Source of the DNA: Spongiactinospora rosea
Lineage (GTDB): Bacteria; Actinomycetota; Actinomycetes; Streptosporangiales; Streptosporangiaceae
Assembly (NCBI RefSeq): GCF_003315795.1
Contig: NZ_QMEY01000001.1
Coordinates: 620,001-684,000, forward strand
Direction: 5' to 3'
DNA length: 64,000 nt
Shown here: piece after piece, positions 38,020 to 46,469 of the stretch
Numbering within the stretch: the first letter of the stretch is position 1
Layout of the letters: each line of letters begins with the position of its first letter
Position numbers and translations under genes: made by a program
Notes under the pieces: model-generated
Seen by the model: the letters and a program-made list of their open reading frames with translations, nothing else
Told to the model about the DNA's origin: nothing
Database searches by the model: none

Positions 38020-38036
38020 GGGGGGTGCGACCCCCC
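38020..38036 (+). terminator. Short G/C hairpin terminator
   Basis: GGGGGGT-GCG-ACCCCCC forms a seven-base stem with a three-base loop, followed by GCTGTTTCGTCG. It lies 136 bases after the GntR stop and before the next gene, and probably ends the EamA-GntR transcript. Confidence 0.55.
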
Positions 38037-38090
38037 GCTGTTTCGTCGTTCCCTTGCATGGGGCCCCCTGGAGTCGTAAGAATCGCGCCC

Positions 38091-38441
38091 ATGCACGGCA
38101 ACCCAGTGCCGGACTCTTACGTGTACGTCACAGAAGAAGGCGTGACCCGTCACTACGCTGACGGCAGCGTGGAAGCGCTCGCGTGGGAAGACGTCGTGGA
38201 GGTTCGGGTCGAGGGTGACGCGGACGCCGACGTTCTCTATACCCTGCTCGACCGCGACGGCCAGGGCTGTGTTGTGCCCAGGTCGGCCACCGATGCGTCG
38301 TTTCTAACCCGGCTGCGCTATTTGCCCGATTTTGATCTGGATCGGCTCGCGTCGGCGGTGGCGACCTCGAAAGAGGGATACACGGTGGTCTGGCGCAGCC
38401 CTGACCCGCCATCGCCACTGCCCGATCTCGAATACGACTAG
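38091..38441 (+). CDS. Small protein of unknown function
   Basis: 116 residues, acidic, no membrane segment. It reads YVYVTEEGVTRHYADGSVEALAWEDVVEVRVEGDADADVLYTLLDRDGQGCVVPRS near the N-terminus, which suggests a small beta-rich domain. The pattern ending FLTRLRYLPDFDLDRLASAV is helical. I recognise no named family. The start at ATG 38091 is set by where the beta pattern begins; GGAG is rather far upstream. It stands alone between the GntR operon and the polysaccharide cluster. Confidence 0.6.
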   Translation: MHGNPVPDSYVYVTEEGVTRHYADGSVEALAWEDVVEVRVEGDADADVLYTLLDRDGQGCVVPRSATDASFLTRLRYLPDFDLDRLASAVATSKEGYTVVWRSPDPPSPLPDLEYD

Positions 38442-38752
38442 ACCCCGATCGGCCCGCGACCAGCCGCCGACCGGCCCGCGCCGAGCCTCCGCCCTCATCA
38501 CCAGGCGGTACGCCGCCCCCGGGACGCCCCGCTCCTTGCTCGGTCCACACCATTTGGACCGTTCCGTCAAGGCCCTACACCCCCCGCGATTCGTCCGATT
38601 GTGGACATCCACCCTTATTCCCCTCAAGGTGGTTGATCTTTAGGATTTCCATGGGTACCCACCGCTCCTGATACATCCAGGAAATGTGTCAACCAGAGGG
38701 ACGGGCCGCACGTCTCGTTTCTGCTTAGACAGAGGCAGCAGGGTGGGGTGGA
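38442..38752. other. Leader region of the polysaccharide cluster
   Basis: About 310 bases without a gene, upstream of the initiating transferase. From 38560 on it is AT-richer than its surroundings. I see no strong promoter pair or riboswitch. The likely promoter of the first polysaccharide operon should lie here. Confidence 0.45.
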
Positions 38753-40225
38753 ATGAGGGTGGGGGTTGAGGAGCGCAGTGTGGCGCTCCTCGATGAAGTC
38801 GCGCGCACGGCTCCAAGCATCTGGACGAGGTCCTACGCTCGGATCCTGATCGCGGGCGATCTCGCTTGCGCGGTGATCGCCTGCGAAGTCGTCGTCGGCA
38901 CCCGGCTGTGGCTGGGCGCCTACGTACCCGGCACCGAGGCACTTCTCGGGCTGGCACTCGCACTGGCCTGGCCTGTGGCGATGGCGCTGGGGGGCGCCTA
39001 CCGCAAGCGGCTGCACGGCGAGGGCACCGAGGAGTTCCGGGTGGTCTTCAATGGCGGTCTAGCGCTCACCGCCGCGGTGGCGATCGGCGCCTACGCGACC
39101 CAGACGAGCATCGCACGCAGCTTCGTGATGGCGATGTTCCCGCTGGCGTTGTTGCTGACGGTGTTCTTCCGCTACCGGATGCGCAAAAGACTGCATCGGC
39201 TACGAAAGCAAGGCGATTACGTAAGACAGATGGTGGCTGTAGGTCATCGCGAGGCCGTTCTCGACCTGGTGATGCAGTTTCGCCGCCAGCCGCACCACGG
39301 CATGCAGATCGTCGCCGCGTGCCTGCCCGAAGGGACTCCGGACCCGGCGATGGACCCGGTGATGGATGTGGACGGTGTGCGCGTCCTCGGCGACTTCGGG
39401 AGCGTTCCGGAGGCTGTGGCACGTGCTAAAGCCGACTCCGTGGCCATCCTGGCCTGCCCCGAGCTGGACGGCGCGGCCCTGCGCCGGCTGGCCTGGAGCC
39501 TGGAGGAGGCCCGCACCGAGTTATACGTCGCCCCGGCGCTGCTGGATGTCGCGGGTCCGCGGATCAGCATCCGGCCGATGGCGGGGATGCCGCTGCTGCA
39601 CCTGGAGCACCCGGAGTTCGACGGGGCCAGGCGGCTGGTGAAGAACGCCTTCGACCGGGTCGTGGCCGGGGCGGTGCTGGCCGTACTGGCCGTGCCGATG
39701 CTGGTCATCGCGGCGATCATCCGCGCGACCAGCGACGGGCCCGCGCTGTTCCGGCAGTCCAGGGTGGGCAAGGGCGGCACTGAGTTCCAGGTCTTCAAGT
39801 TCCGCACGATGGTCAACGACGCCGAACGCCGCAAGCTGGAACTGCTCGGCGACAACGAGTTCGACGGCGTGCTGTTCAAGATGCGCAAGGACCCGCGGAT
39901 CACCCGCGTGGGAGGCTTCCTGCGCCGCTACTCGCTGGACGAGCTCCCGCAACTGCTCAACGTGATCCGCGGCGAGATGTCCCTCGTCGGGCCTCGCCCG
40001 CCGCTCCCCGACGAGGTGCGCAAGTACGGCGAGGACGTCCGCCGCCGCCTCGTCGTCAAGCCGGGCATGACCGGCCTGTGGCAGGTCAGCGGCCGATCCG
40101 ACCTGACCTGGGAGGAGTCGGTCCGGCTGGACCTGCGCTACGTCGAGAACTGGTCGCTCGTGCTCGATCTCCAGATCCTCTGGAAGACCTGGTCCGCCGT
40201 GATAAGCGGAGAAGGAGCCTACTGA
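38753..40225 (+). CDS. Polyprenyl-phosphate sugar-phosphate transferase (initiating enzyme)
   Basis: 490 residues. Four to five N-terminal membrane helices (to about residue 145), a nucleotide-binding-like CoA_binding_3 domain (about 155-280), and a C-terminal bacterial sugar transferase domain from about residue 297. The last carries RATSDGPALFRQSRVGKGGTEFQVFKFRTM, DPRITRVGGFLRRYSLDELPQLLNVIRGEMSLVGPRPPLPDEV and the GMTGLWQVSGRS block. It transfers a sugar phosphate to undecaprenyl phosphate and begins repeat-unit assembly on the inner membrane face. The first sugar (glucose, galactose or other) cannot be told. Confidence 0.92.
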   Translation: MRVGVEERSVALLDEVARTAPSIWTRSYARILIAGDLACAVIACEVVVGTRLWLGAYVPGTEALLGLALALAWPVAMALGGAYRKRLHGEGTEEFRVVFNGGLALTAAVAIGAYATQTSIARSFVMAMFPLALLLTVFFRYRMRKRLHRLRKQGDYVRQMVAVGHREAVLDLVMQFRRQPHHGMQIVAACLPEGTPDPAMDPVMDVDGVRVLGDFGSVPEAVARAKADSVAILACPELDGAALRRLAWSLEEARTELYVAPALLDVAGPRISIRPMAGMPLLHLEHPEFDGARRLVKNAFDRVVAGAVLAVLAVPMLVIAAIIRATSDGPALFRQSRVGKGGTEFQVFKFRTMVNDAERRKLELLGDNEFDGVLFKMRKDPRITRVGGFLRRYSLDELPQLLNVIRGEMSLVGPRPPLPDEVRKYGEDVRRRLVVKPGMTGLWQVSGRSDLTWEESVRLDLRYVENWSLVLDLQILWKTWSAVISGEGAY

Positions 40226-40227
40226 CC

Positions 40228-41295
40228 GTGAAAGCTCTGGTGCTGGCCGGCGGGGCGGGGACACGGCTTCGGCCGATCACCCACACGTCGGCCAAGCAGC
40301 TCGTGCCGGTCGCCAACAAGCCGGTGCTGTTCTACGGTCTCGAAGCGGTCGCCGCGGCGGGCGTCAGGGAGACCGGGATCGTGGTCGGCGACACGCACGC
40401 GGAGATCGAGGCGGCCGTCGGCGACGGTTCCGCGTTCGGTCTCCAGGTCACCTACCTGCGCCAGCACGCCCCGCTCGGGCTGGCGCACGCGGTCGCGATA
40501 GCCCGCGACTTCCTCGCCGGCGACGACTTCGTCATGTACCTCGGCGACAACTTCATCGTCGGCGGGATCAACGGACTGGTGGACCGGTTCGCCCATGACC
40601 GGCCCGCCGCCCAGATCATGCTGACCCAGGTGGCCGATCCGGGGCAGTTCGGCGTCGCCGAACTCGACTCCGAGGGCCGCGTGGTCGGCCTTGAGGAGAA
40701 GCCGCGTCACCCCAAGAGCGACCTGGCCCTGGTCGGCGTCTACATGTTCACCGCCGCCATCCACGACGCGGTGGCGGAGCTGAAGCCGTCGGGGCGCGGC
40801 GAGCTGGAGATCACCGACGCGATCCAGTGGCTGATCGACGCGGGCCACCGGGTGGAGTCCACCATGGTCACCGGCTACTGGAAGGACACCGGCAACGTCA
40901 CCGACATGCTGGAGGTCAACCGGCTCGTGCTGGAGTCGCTGCCCGCGCGGGTCGAGGGCACCGTCGATCCGGGCAGCGAGCTGATCGGCCGGGTGGTGGT
41001 GGAGCCGGGCGCGATGGTCACCCGTTCGCGCATCGTCGGCCCGGCCGTGATCGGCGCCGGGGCCGTGATCACCGGCAGCTACATCGGACCGTTCACCTCG
41101 ATCGCGGCCGGCTGCTCGATCAGCCATAGCGAGATCGAGTACTCGATCGTGCTCCCGCGGGCGTCGATCTCCGGCGTGGGACGCATCGAGGCGTCGCTGA
41201 TCGGACATGACGTCGAGGTCACGCCCGCTCCCGCCACGCCCCGAGCCCACCGGCTGGTGCTCGGCGACCACAGCAAGGTGCAGATCAGTTGCTGA
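40228..41295 (+). CDS. rmlA: Glucose-1-phosphate thymidylyltransferase, long (RmlA3/StrD-like) form
   Basis: 355 residues. N-terminal nucleotidyltransferase with KALVLAGGAGTRLRPITHTSAKQLVPVANKPVLFYG (signature Gly loop and Lys), metal-binding MYLGDNF near residue 107, and the LEEKPRHPKSDLALVGVYMF block. The C-terminal 110 residues form a left-handed beta-helix (hexapeptide-like repeats such as GSELIGRVVVEPGAMVTRSRIVGPAVIGAGAVI), as in the antibiotic-cluster type. It makes dTDP-glucose for rmlB and rmlD. GTG start two bases after the transferase stop. Confidence 0.92.
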   Translation: MKALVLAGGAGTRLRPITHTSAKQLVPVANKPVLFYGLEAVAAAGVRETGIVVGDTHAEIEAAVGDGSAFGLQVTYLRQHAPLGLAHAVAIARDFLAGDDFVMYLGDNFIVGGINGLVDRFAHDRPAAQIMLTQVADPGQFGVAELDSEGRVVGLEEKPRHPKSDLALVGVYMFTAAIHDAVAELKPSGRGELEITDAIQWLIDAGHRVESTMVTGYWKDTGNVTDMLEVNRLVLESLPARVEGTVDPGSELIGRVVVEPGAMVTRSRIVGPAVIGAGAVITGSYIGPFTSIAAGCSISHSEIEYSIVLPRASISGVGRIEASLIGHDVEVTPAPATPRAHRLVLGDHSKVQISC

Positions 41296-42260
41296 ACCCC
41301 CCTGGTGACCAGGGGCGTGTACTCGTGACCGGCGGCGCCGGGTTCATCGGCTCGCACTATGTGCGGGCGCTTGCCGCCGCCGGGGTCACGGTCACGGTCC
41401 TGGACAAGCTCACGTATGCCGGAAATCCCGCCAACCTGGACGGGACACGGCACGACTTCGTGCACGGCGACATCTGCGACGCGCGGCTCCTCGCCGACGT
41501 GGTCCCCGGACACGACGTGGTGGTCAACTTCGCCGCGGAGTCCCATGTGGACCGATCTATCGACGGGGCCGCCGACTTCGTGCGGACCAACGTGCTCGGC
41601 ACCCAGACGCTCATGCAGGCGTGCCTGGACGCCGGTACGCCGCGCGTGGTCCAGGTGTCCACCGACGAGGTCTACGGGTCGATCGAGTCCGGCTCGTGGG
41701 CCGAGGACGCCCCGCTCGCGCCGCGCTCGCCGTACTCGGCGGCCAAGGCGGGCGGCGACCTGATCGCCCGCGCGTACGCGGTGACCCACGGCCTGCCGGT
41801 GTCGATCACCCGATGCGGCAACAACTACGGGCCCAACCAGTACCCGGAGAAGGTCATCCCGCTGTTCGTCACCAACCTGCTCCAGGGCCGCAAGGTCCCG
41901 CTGTACGGCGACGGCGGCAACGTCCGCGACTGGATCCACGTCGAGGACCACTGCGCGGGCATCCGCCTGGTGGCCGAGCGCGGCGAGCCCGGCGAGATCT
42001 ACCACATCGCCGGTACGGCGGAGCTGACCAACGTCGAGCTGACCGGCAGGTTGCTGGCCGCCTGCGGCGCGGACTGGGACATGGTCCAGCGGGTCCCCGA
42101 CCGCAAGGGCCACGACCGGCGCTACTCCCTGGACGACGCCAAGCTGCGCGCGCTCGGCTACACCCCGCGGATCGGCTTCGAGGACGGCCTGGCCGCCACC
42201 GTGCGCTGGTACGCGGAGAACCCCGCCTGGTGGAAACCCCTGAAGGAGGGCACGCCGTGA
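41289..42260 (+). CDS. rmlB: dTDP-glucose 4,6-dehydratase
   Basis: 323 residues. NAD-binding motif VLVTGGAGFIGSHYVRAL, substrate loop LDKLTYAGNPANL, catalytic STDEVYGS and YSAAKAGGD (YxxxK), then RCGNNYGPNQYPEKVIPLF and YGDGGNVRDWIHVEDHC, all classic RmlB. It makes dTDP-4-keto-6-deoxyglucose. The start seems to be TTG 41289 with AAGGTG seven bases upstream, overlapping the rmlA stop by seven bases; no ATG or GTG fits in this frame before the Rossmann motif. Confidence 0.95.
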   Translation: MLNPPGDQGRVLVTGGAGFIGSHYVRALAAAGVTVTVLDKLTYAGNPANLDGTRHDFVHGDICDARLLADVVPGHDVVVNFAAESHVDRSIDGAADFVRTNVLGTQTLMQACLDAGTPRVVQVSTDEVYGSIESGSWAEDAPLAPRSPYSAAKAGGDLIARAYAVTHGLPVSITRCGNNYGPNQYPEKVIPLFVTNLLQGRKVPLYGDGGNVRDWIHVEDHCAGIRLVAERGEPGEIYHIAGTAELTNVELTGRLLAACGADWDMVQRVPDRKGHDRRYSLDDAKLRALGYTPRIGFEDGLAATVRWYAENPAWWKPLKEGTP

Positions 42261-43117
42261 GGTGGCTGGTGACCGGTGGTCAGGGCATGCTGGGCACCGA
42301 CGTGGTGGCGGCGCTGCGCCGCGGGCCGGTGCCCGAGACGGTGGCCGCGCCCGGCCACGCCGAGCTGGACGTACGCGACCCGCGCGCCGTGGCCGCGGCC
42401 ATGGAGGAGCACAAGCCCGACGTGGTGGTCAACTGCGCCGGATGGACCGCCGTGGACGCCGCCGAGGAGCACGAGGCCCAGGCCACGGAGGTCAACGGCG
42501 CGGCCGTGGAGTCGCTGGCGGCGCTGTGCGCCGGGTACGGCGCGCGGCTGGTCCAGATCTCCACGGACTACGTGTTCGACGGGACCGCCCGCGAGCCGTA
42601 CGCCGAGGACCACCCGGTGAACCCGGTCAACGCCTACGGGCGCGGCAAGCTCGCCGGGGAGACGGCCGCGCTCGCGTACGGCCACCTGGTCGTGCGGACC
42701 GCCTGGCTCTACGGCCCGCGCGGCCGCAACTTCGTGCGGACCATGATCCGGCTGGCCGCCGAGCGGGACACCGTCGCGGTCGTGGACGACCAGACCGGCC
42801 AGCCCACCTGGACCGGCGACCTCGCGGCGCAGGTGCTCCGGCTGGCCCGTACCGAGGCCCCCAGCGGCGTCTACCACGGCACCAACGCGGGCCGCACGAC
42901 CTGGCACGGCTTCGCCAGGGAGATCTTCACCGCGCTCGGCGCGGACCCGGGACGGGTGACCCCCATCCCGACCGCGCGCTACCCGCTGCCCGCCAGGCGG
43001 CCCGCCTACAGCGTGCTCGCGCACGAGGGCTGGGCGAGGGCCGGGCTGTCCCCCATGCGCGACTGGCGCACGGCGTTTCGCGACGCCTGGCCCTCGATGC
43101 TCGGGACGGTTCAGTGA
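42257..43117 (+). CDS. rmlD: dTDP-4-dehydrorhamnose reductase
   Basis: 286 residues. Rossmann motif WLVTGGQGMLGTDVV, VVVNCAGWTAVDAAE, STDYVFDGTAREPY and the catalytic YGRGKLAGE are diagnostic for RmlD. It completes dTDP-L-rhamnose or a related 6-deoxyhexose when an RmlC-type epimerase acts first. GTG 42257 overlaps the rmlB stop by four bases, and AAGGAGGG precedes it. It converges with the first RmlC-like gene, overlapping it by seven bases. Confidence 0.93.
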   Translation: MRWLVTGGQGMLGTDVVAALRRGPVPETVAAPGHAELDVRDPRAVAAAMEEHKPDVVVNCAGWTAVDAAEEHEAQATEVNGAAVESLAALCAGYGARLVQISTDYVFDGTAREPYAEDHPVNPVNAYGRGKLAGETAALAYGHLVVRTAWLYGPRGRNFVRTMIRLAAERDTVAVVDDQTGQPTWTGDLAAQVLRLARTEAPSGVYHGTNAGRTTWHGFAREIFTALGADPGRVTPIPTARYPLPARRPAYSVLAHEGWARAGLSPMRDWRTAFRDAWPSMLGTVQ

Positions 43118-43719
43118 CTCTTCAGCTTGTCGTAGTAGGCGAGGCAGGTCTGGTAGTCGGGAAGGAGGCCGCTCGCCAGAGCCTCGCTCAACGAGGGGGC
43201 GGCGGCGTCCTTTTCGGACAGCACCGGCGTGATGCCGGCGGGCCATTCGATGCCGAGCTCCGGGTCCAGCGGATCGACGCCGTGCTCGCGCTGCGGCGCG
43301 TACCCCTCCGAGCAGAGGTACACCACCGTGGCCTGCTCGGACAGGGCCATGAACCCGTGTCCGAGCCCTTCGGACACGTACAGGCAGCGCCGCGACTCAT
43401 CGTCCAGGCGCACCGCCTCCCATCGCCCGAACCCGGGCGAACCCACGCGCAGGTCCACCACCACGTCGAGCACCGCCCCGGACACGCAGGTGACGTACTT
43501 GGCCTGCCCGGGCGGCACGTCGGCGAAGTGGATGCCGCGAAGGACGCCGCGCCGCGACACCGAGCAGTTGGCCTGCGCGAGGCGCAGCCCGTGCCCGGCC
43601 GCCGCCCGCAGCACGGGCTCCGAGAAGGTCTCCATGAACCGGCCGCGGTCGTCGGCGTGGATGCGCGGGGTGTGGCACCACGCGCCTTCGATGCTGAGGG
43701 GATCCATGGGGCTGAGCAT
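43111..43719 (-). CDS. rmlC: dTDP-4-dehydrorhamnose 3,5-epimerase (RmlC family)
   Basis: 202 residues from the first ATG, or 198 from the next one at 43707. Cupin-fold RmlC motifs are visible: RRGVLRGIHFADVPPGQAKYV (with the catalytic His), GAVLDVVVDLRVGSPGFGRW, LYVSEGLGHGFMALSE and YAPQREHGVDPLDPELGIEWP. The last phrase is typical of actinomycete 6-deoxyhexose epimerases. It probably acts between RmlB and RmlD to give L-rhamnose, though 5-epimerases for other sugars look alike. It is transcribed against rmlABD, unlike most rml operons. Confidence 0.88.
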   Translation of the reverse strand: MLSPMDPLSIEGAWCHTPRIHADDRGRFMETFSEPVLRAAAGHGLRLAQANCSVSRRGVLRGIHFADVPPGQAKYVTCVSGAVLDVVVDLRVGSPGFGRWEAVRLDDESRRCLYVSEGLGHGFMALSEQATVVYLCSEGYAPQREHGVDPLDPELGIEWPAGITPVLSEKDAAAPSLSEALASGLLPDYQTCLAYYDKLKSH

Positions 43720-43824
43720 GCCACGCCGAGGCGGCGAAAGGCGTCATCGAGAAGTGTGCTGTAACGCGTACGTCGGATCCAGCGAACTAGCTGTCGGCCA
43801 GCACGGCCATAAGGGAGATATCCA

Positions 43825-45036
43825 ATGAAAACCTGCCGCCTGTGCGGCTCGGCGACCCTTGCCTCCGTCGTCGATCTCGGCGCCACGCCGCCTTGCGAGC
43901 GGATCCTCACCGAGGCCGAGCTGGACGCCCCCGAACCCGCCTACCCCCTGCACCTGCGCGTGTGCACGTCGTGCTGGCTGGCGCAGATCCCGCCGCTGAT
44001 CACGCCGGAGGAGACGTTCACCGAGTACGCCTACTTCTCCTCCTACTCGACCTCCTGGGTGGAGCACGCCCGCAGGTTCGTGGACGGGCTCGCGCTGGAC
44101 CGTGACGCTTTCGTGGTGGAGGTCGCCAGCAACGACGGCTACCTGCTCCAGCACGTCGTGGAGCGGGGGGTGCGCTGCCTGGGCGTCGAGCCGTCGGAGA
44201 ACGTCGGCAAGGCCGCCAGGGAGCGCGGAGTGCCGACGCGGACGGCGTTCCTGACGCCGGAGACCGGGGCCGCCGTACGGGCCGAGCACGGACCCGCCTC
44301 GGTGGTCGTGGCCAACAACGTCTACGCGCACATCCCGGACATCGTCGGGTTCACCCAGGGCCTGCGGGCGCTGGTCGCCGACGACGGCAGGGTGTCCATC
44401 GAGGTGCAGCACCTGCTCACGCTCATCGAGCTGAACCAGTACGACACGATCTACCATGAGCACTTCCAGTACTACTCGGTCGCCGCGGCGCAGCGGGCGC
44501 TGGCCACCGGAGGGCTCGCGCTGGTGGACGTCGAACTGCTGCCGACCCACGGTGGATCGATCCGGCTGTGGGCCGCCCCGGCCGAGCACGCGGGCGAGCC
44601 GTCGCAGGCCGTACTGGACGTACTGGGCCGCGAGAAGGCCGCCGGGCTCACCGAACTGTCCGGCTACGCGGAGTTCGCCGCGCGGGTCGGCAAGGTGCGT
44701 CGGGACCTGCTGCGGTTCCTGATCGACGCCGCCGACCAGGGCAAGAAGGTCGTGGGCTACGGCGCCCCCGGCAAGGGCAACACGCTGCTCAACCACTGCG
44801 GCATCCGCCCCGACCTGCTGCCCTACACCGTGGACATGAACCCCTACAAGCACGGCAAGTACACCCCGGGAGCCCGCATCCCGATCCTGCCGCCGGAGCG
44901 GATCGCCGAAGACCGCCCCGACTACGTGCTGATCCTCCCGTGGAACCTGCGGGAGGAGCTGACCGCCCAGCTTTCCTACGTCCACGAGTGGGGAGGCCGC
45001 CTGGTCTTCCCGATCCCGACCCTGGAGATGGTCTAG
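43825..45036 (+). CDS. Sugar C-methyltransferase (TylCIII/EvaC-type)
   Basis: 403 residues in three parts. An N-terminal zinc-binding domain has CRLCG and VCTSCW. The SAM-dependent core has VVEVASNDGYLLQHVVERGVRCLGVEPS and VVVANNVYAHIPDIVGFTQGLRALV. The C-terminal Methyltransf_14-type domain includes VVGYGAPGKGNTLLNHCG. This layout is that of NDP-hexose 3-C-methyltransferases that build branched sugars. YDTIYHEHFQYYS contains the conserved His/Glu pair of that group. It heads a tightly coupled six-gene cassette; its stop shares a base with the next start. Sugar identity cannot be assigned. Confidence 0.88.
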   Translation: MKTCRLCGSATLASVVDLGATPPCERILTEAELDAPEPAYPLHLRVCTSCWLAQIPPLITPEETFTEYAYFSSYSTSWVEHARRFVDGLALDRDAFVVEVASNDGYLLQHVVERGVRCLGVEPSENVGKAARERGVPTRTAFLTPETGAAVRAEHGPASVVVANNVYAHIPDIVGFTQGLRALVADDGRVSIEVQHLLTLIELNQYDTIYHEHFQYYSVAAAQRALATGGLALVDVELLPTHGGSIRLWAAPAEHAGEPSQAVLDVLGREKAAGLTELSGYAEFAARVGKVRRDLLRFLIDAADQGKKVVGYGAPGKGNTLLNHCGIRPDLLPYTVDMNPYKHGKYTPGARIPILPPERIAEDRPDYVLILPWNLREELTAQLSYVHEWGGRLVFPIPTLEMV

Positions 45037-45815
45037 TGAAGGTCGTACTGTTCTGCGGCGGGTACGGCACGCGCATGCGCAGCGGGACGCCCGGCGACGT
45101 GCCCAAGCCCATGCAGCTCGTCGGACCACGCCCGCTGATCTGGCATGTGATGCGGTACTACGCGCACTTCGGCCACACCGACTTCGTGTTATGTCTCGGC
45201 TACGGCGCGCACCACATCAAGGAGTTCTTCCTCAACTACCAGGAGACGACCTCCAACGACTTCGTGCTGCGCGGCGGCCAGGTGGAACTGCTGTCCACCG
45301 ACATCTCCGACTGGTCGATCACCTTCGTGCAGACCGGCATCGAGTCGCCGATCGGCGAACGGCTGCGCCGGGTCCGTGAGCACCTGGAGGGCGAGGAGGT
45401 CTTCCTGGCCAACTACGCCGACGTGCTGACCGACGCCCCGCTGCCGGACATCATCGACCGGTTCCACGGCGGCGACGTGGGCGCCTCGATGATGGTGGTC
45501 CCGCCGCCCGCGACCTTCCACTGCATCGAGGTGGGGGAGAACGGCAGGGTCGGCGGCGTGACGCCGGTCAGCGACATGCCGCTGTGGGTCAACGGCGGCT
45601 ACTTCGTGCTGCGTCAGGAGATCTTCGACCACATCCCGCCCGGCGGCGACCTGGTCGCCGACGGCTGCTTCGCGCTGGCCAAGAGCGGGCGGCTGCTGGC
45701 CTACCCGCACCGCGGCTACTGGCGGCCCACCGACACCGTCAAGGAACGGCTGGCACTGGACGAGGCGTACTCGCGCGGCGACCGTCCCTGGGCGGTATGG
45801 GAGCGTTCCGCGTGA
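45036..45815 (+). CDS. Glucose-1-phosphate cytidylyltransferase-like nucleotidyltransferase
   Basis: 259 residues. The signature VVLFCGGYGTRMRSGTPGDVPKPMQLVGPRPLIWHVM, with a catalytic Lys in PKPM, and FVLCLGYGAHHIKEFF are the pattern of RfbF-type CDP-glucose synthases. FLANYADVLTDAPL provides the metal-binding Asp. No CDP-glucose 4,6-dehydratase is present in the window, so the product may be another NDP-sugar. GTG 45036 shares a base with the upstream stop. Second gene of the branched-sugar-like cassette. Confidence 0.85.
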   Translation: MKVVLFCGGYGTRMRSGTPGDVPKPMQLVGPRPLIWHVMRYYAHFGHTDFVLCLGYGAHHIKEFFLNYQETTSNDFVLRGGQVELLSTDISDWSITFVQTGIESPIGERLRRVREHLEGEEVFLANYADVLTDAPLPDIIDRFHGGDVGASMMVVPPPATFHCIEVGENGRVGGVTPVSDMPLWVNGGYFVLRQEIFDHIPPGGDLVADGCFALAKSGRLLAYPHRGYWRPTDTVKERLALDEAYSRGDRPWAVWERSA

Positions 45816-46462
45816 TCGGACTGCTGCCCACCGGGGCCGACCGGATCGTGGCGCTGGCCGCCCACTGCGACGACATCCCGATCGGCGCCGGCGGCACGCT
45901 GCTCACCATCTGCTCGGCCCGCCCCGGTGTGCGGGTGGACGTCCTGGTGCTGTCCGGCGGCGGCACGCCCCGCGAGGACGAGGAGCGGGCCGCGCTCGCC
46001 GACTTCTGCCCGGGGGCCGACCTGCGGGTCAAGGTGCTCAAGCTGCCCGACGGGCGGCTGCCCGCGCACTGGGACGAGGCCAAGGACGCCCTGGAGGGGC
46101 TGCGCGCCGAGACCGAGCCGCACCTGCTCATCGCGCCCAGCCCGCACGACGCCCACCAGGACCACTGCGGCCTGGCCCAGCTGGTCCCCACGGCCTTCCG
46201 CGACCACCTGGTGCTCGGCTACGAGATCGTCAAGTGGGACGGCGACATGGGGCGGCCCTCGGTCTACCAGCCGCTCACCTCGGCCGTGGCCGCCGCCAAG
46301 GTGGCCCTGCTGATGCGTCACTACCCCTCGCAGTGGGGGCGTCCCTGGTACGACCGAGAGGCGTTCCTGGGCCTGGCCCGCATCCGCGGGATCGAGTGCC
46401 ACGAGCGCTACGCGGAGGCTTTCCACGTGAACAAACTGACCTTGAATCTGGCTGGAGGCTGA
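45812..46462 (+). CDS. PIG-L family N-acetylsugar deacetylase-like protein
   Basis: 216 residues. The zinc-binding motif AAHCDDIPIGAGGTL near the N-terminus (first His, two Asp) and the late HDAHQDH motif provide the PIG-L metal ligands. The Pro usual in PHPDD is Cys here. The family removes N-acetyl groups from GlcNAc-like sugars, including nucleotide and lipid-linked ones, so an amino sugar may be an intermediate. GTG 45812 overlaps the preceding stop by four bases. Third gene of the cassette. Confidence 0.87.
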   Translation: MIGLLPTGADRIVALAAHCDDIPIGAGGTLLTICSARPGVRVDVLVLSGGGTPREDEERAALADFCPGADLRVKVLKLPDGRLPAHWDEAKDALEGLRAETEPHLLIAPSPHDAHQDHCGLAQLVPTAFRDHLVLGYEIVKWDGDMGRPSVYQPLTSAVAAAKVALLMRHYPSQWGRPWYDREAFLGLARIRGIECHERYAEAFHVNKLTLNLAGG

Positions 46463-46469
46463 GATTCGG

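Noticed and set aside
38560..38752. Riboswitch or JUMPstart-type element before the polysaccharide cluster
   Set aside because: No conserved element could be recognised; only AT-richness and weak promoter-like words are seen.
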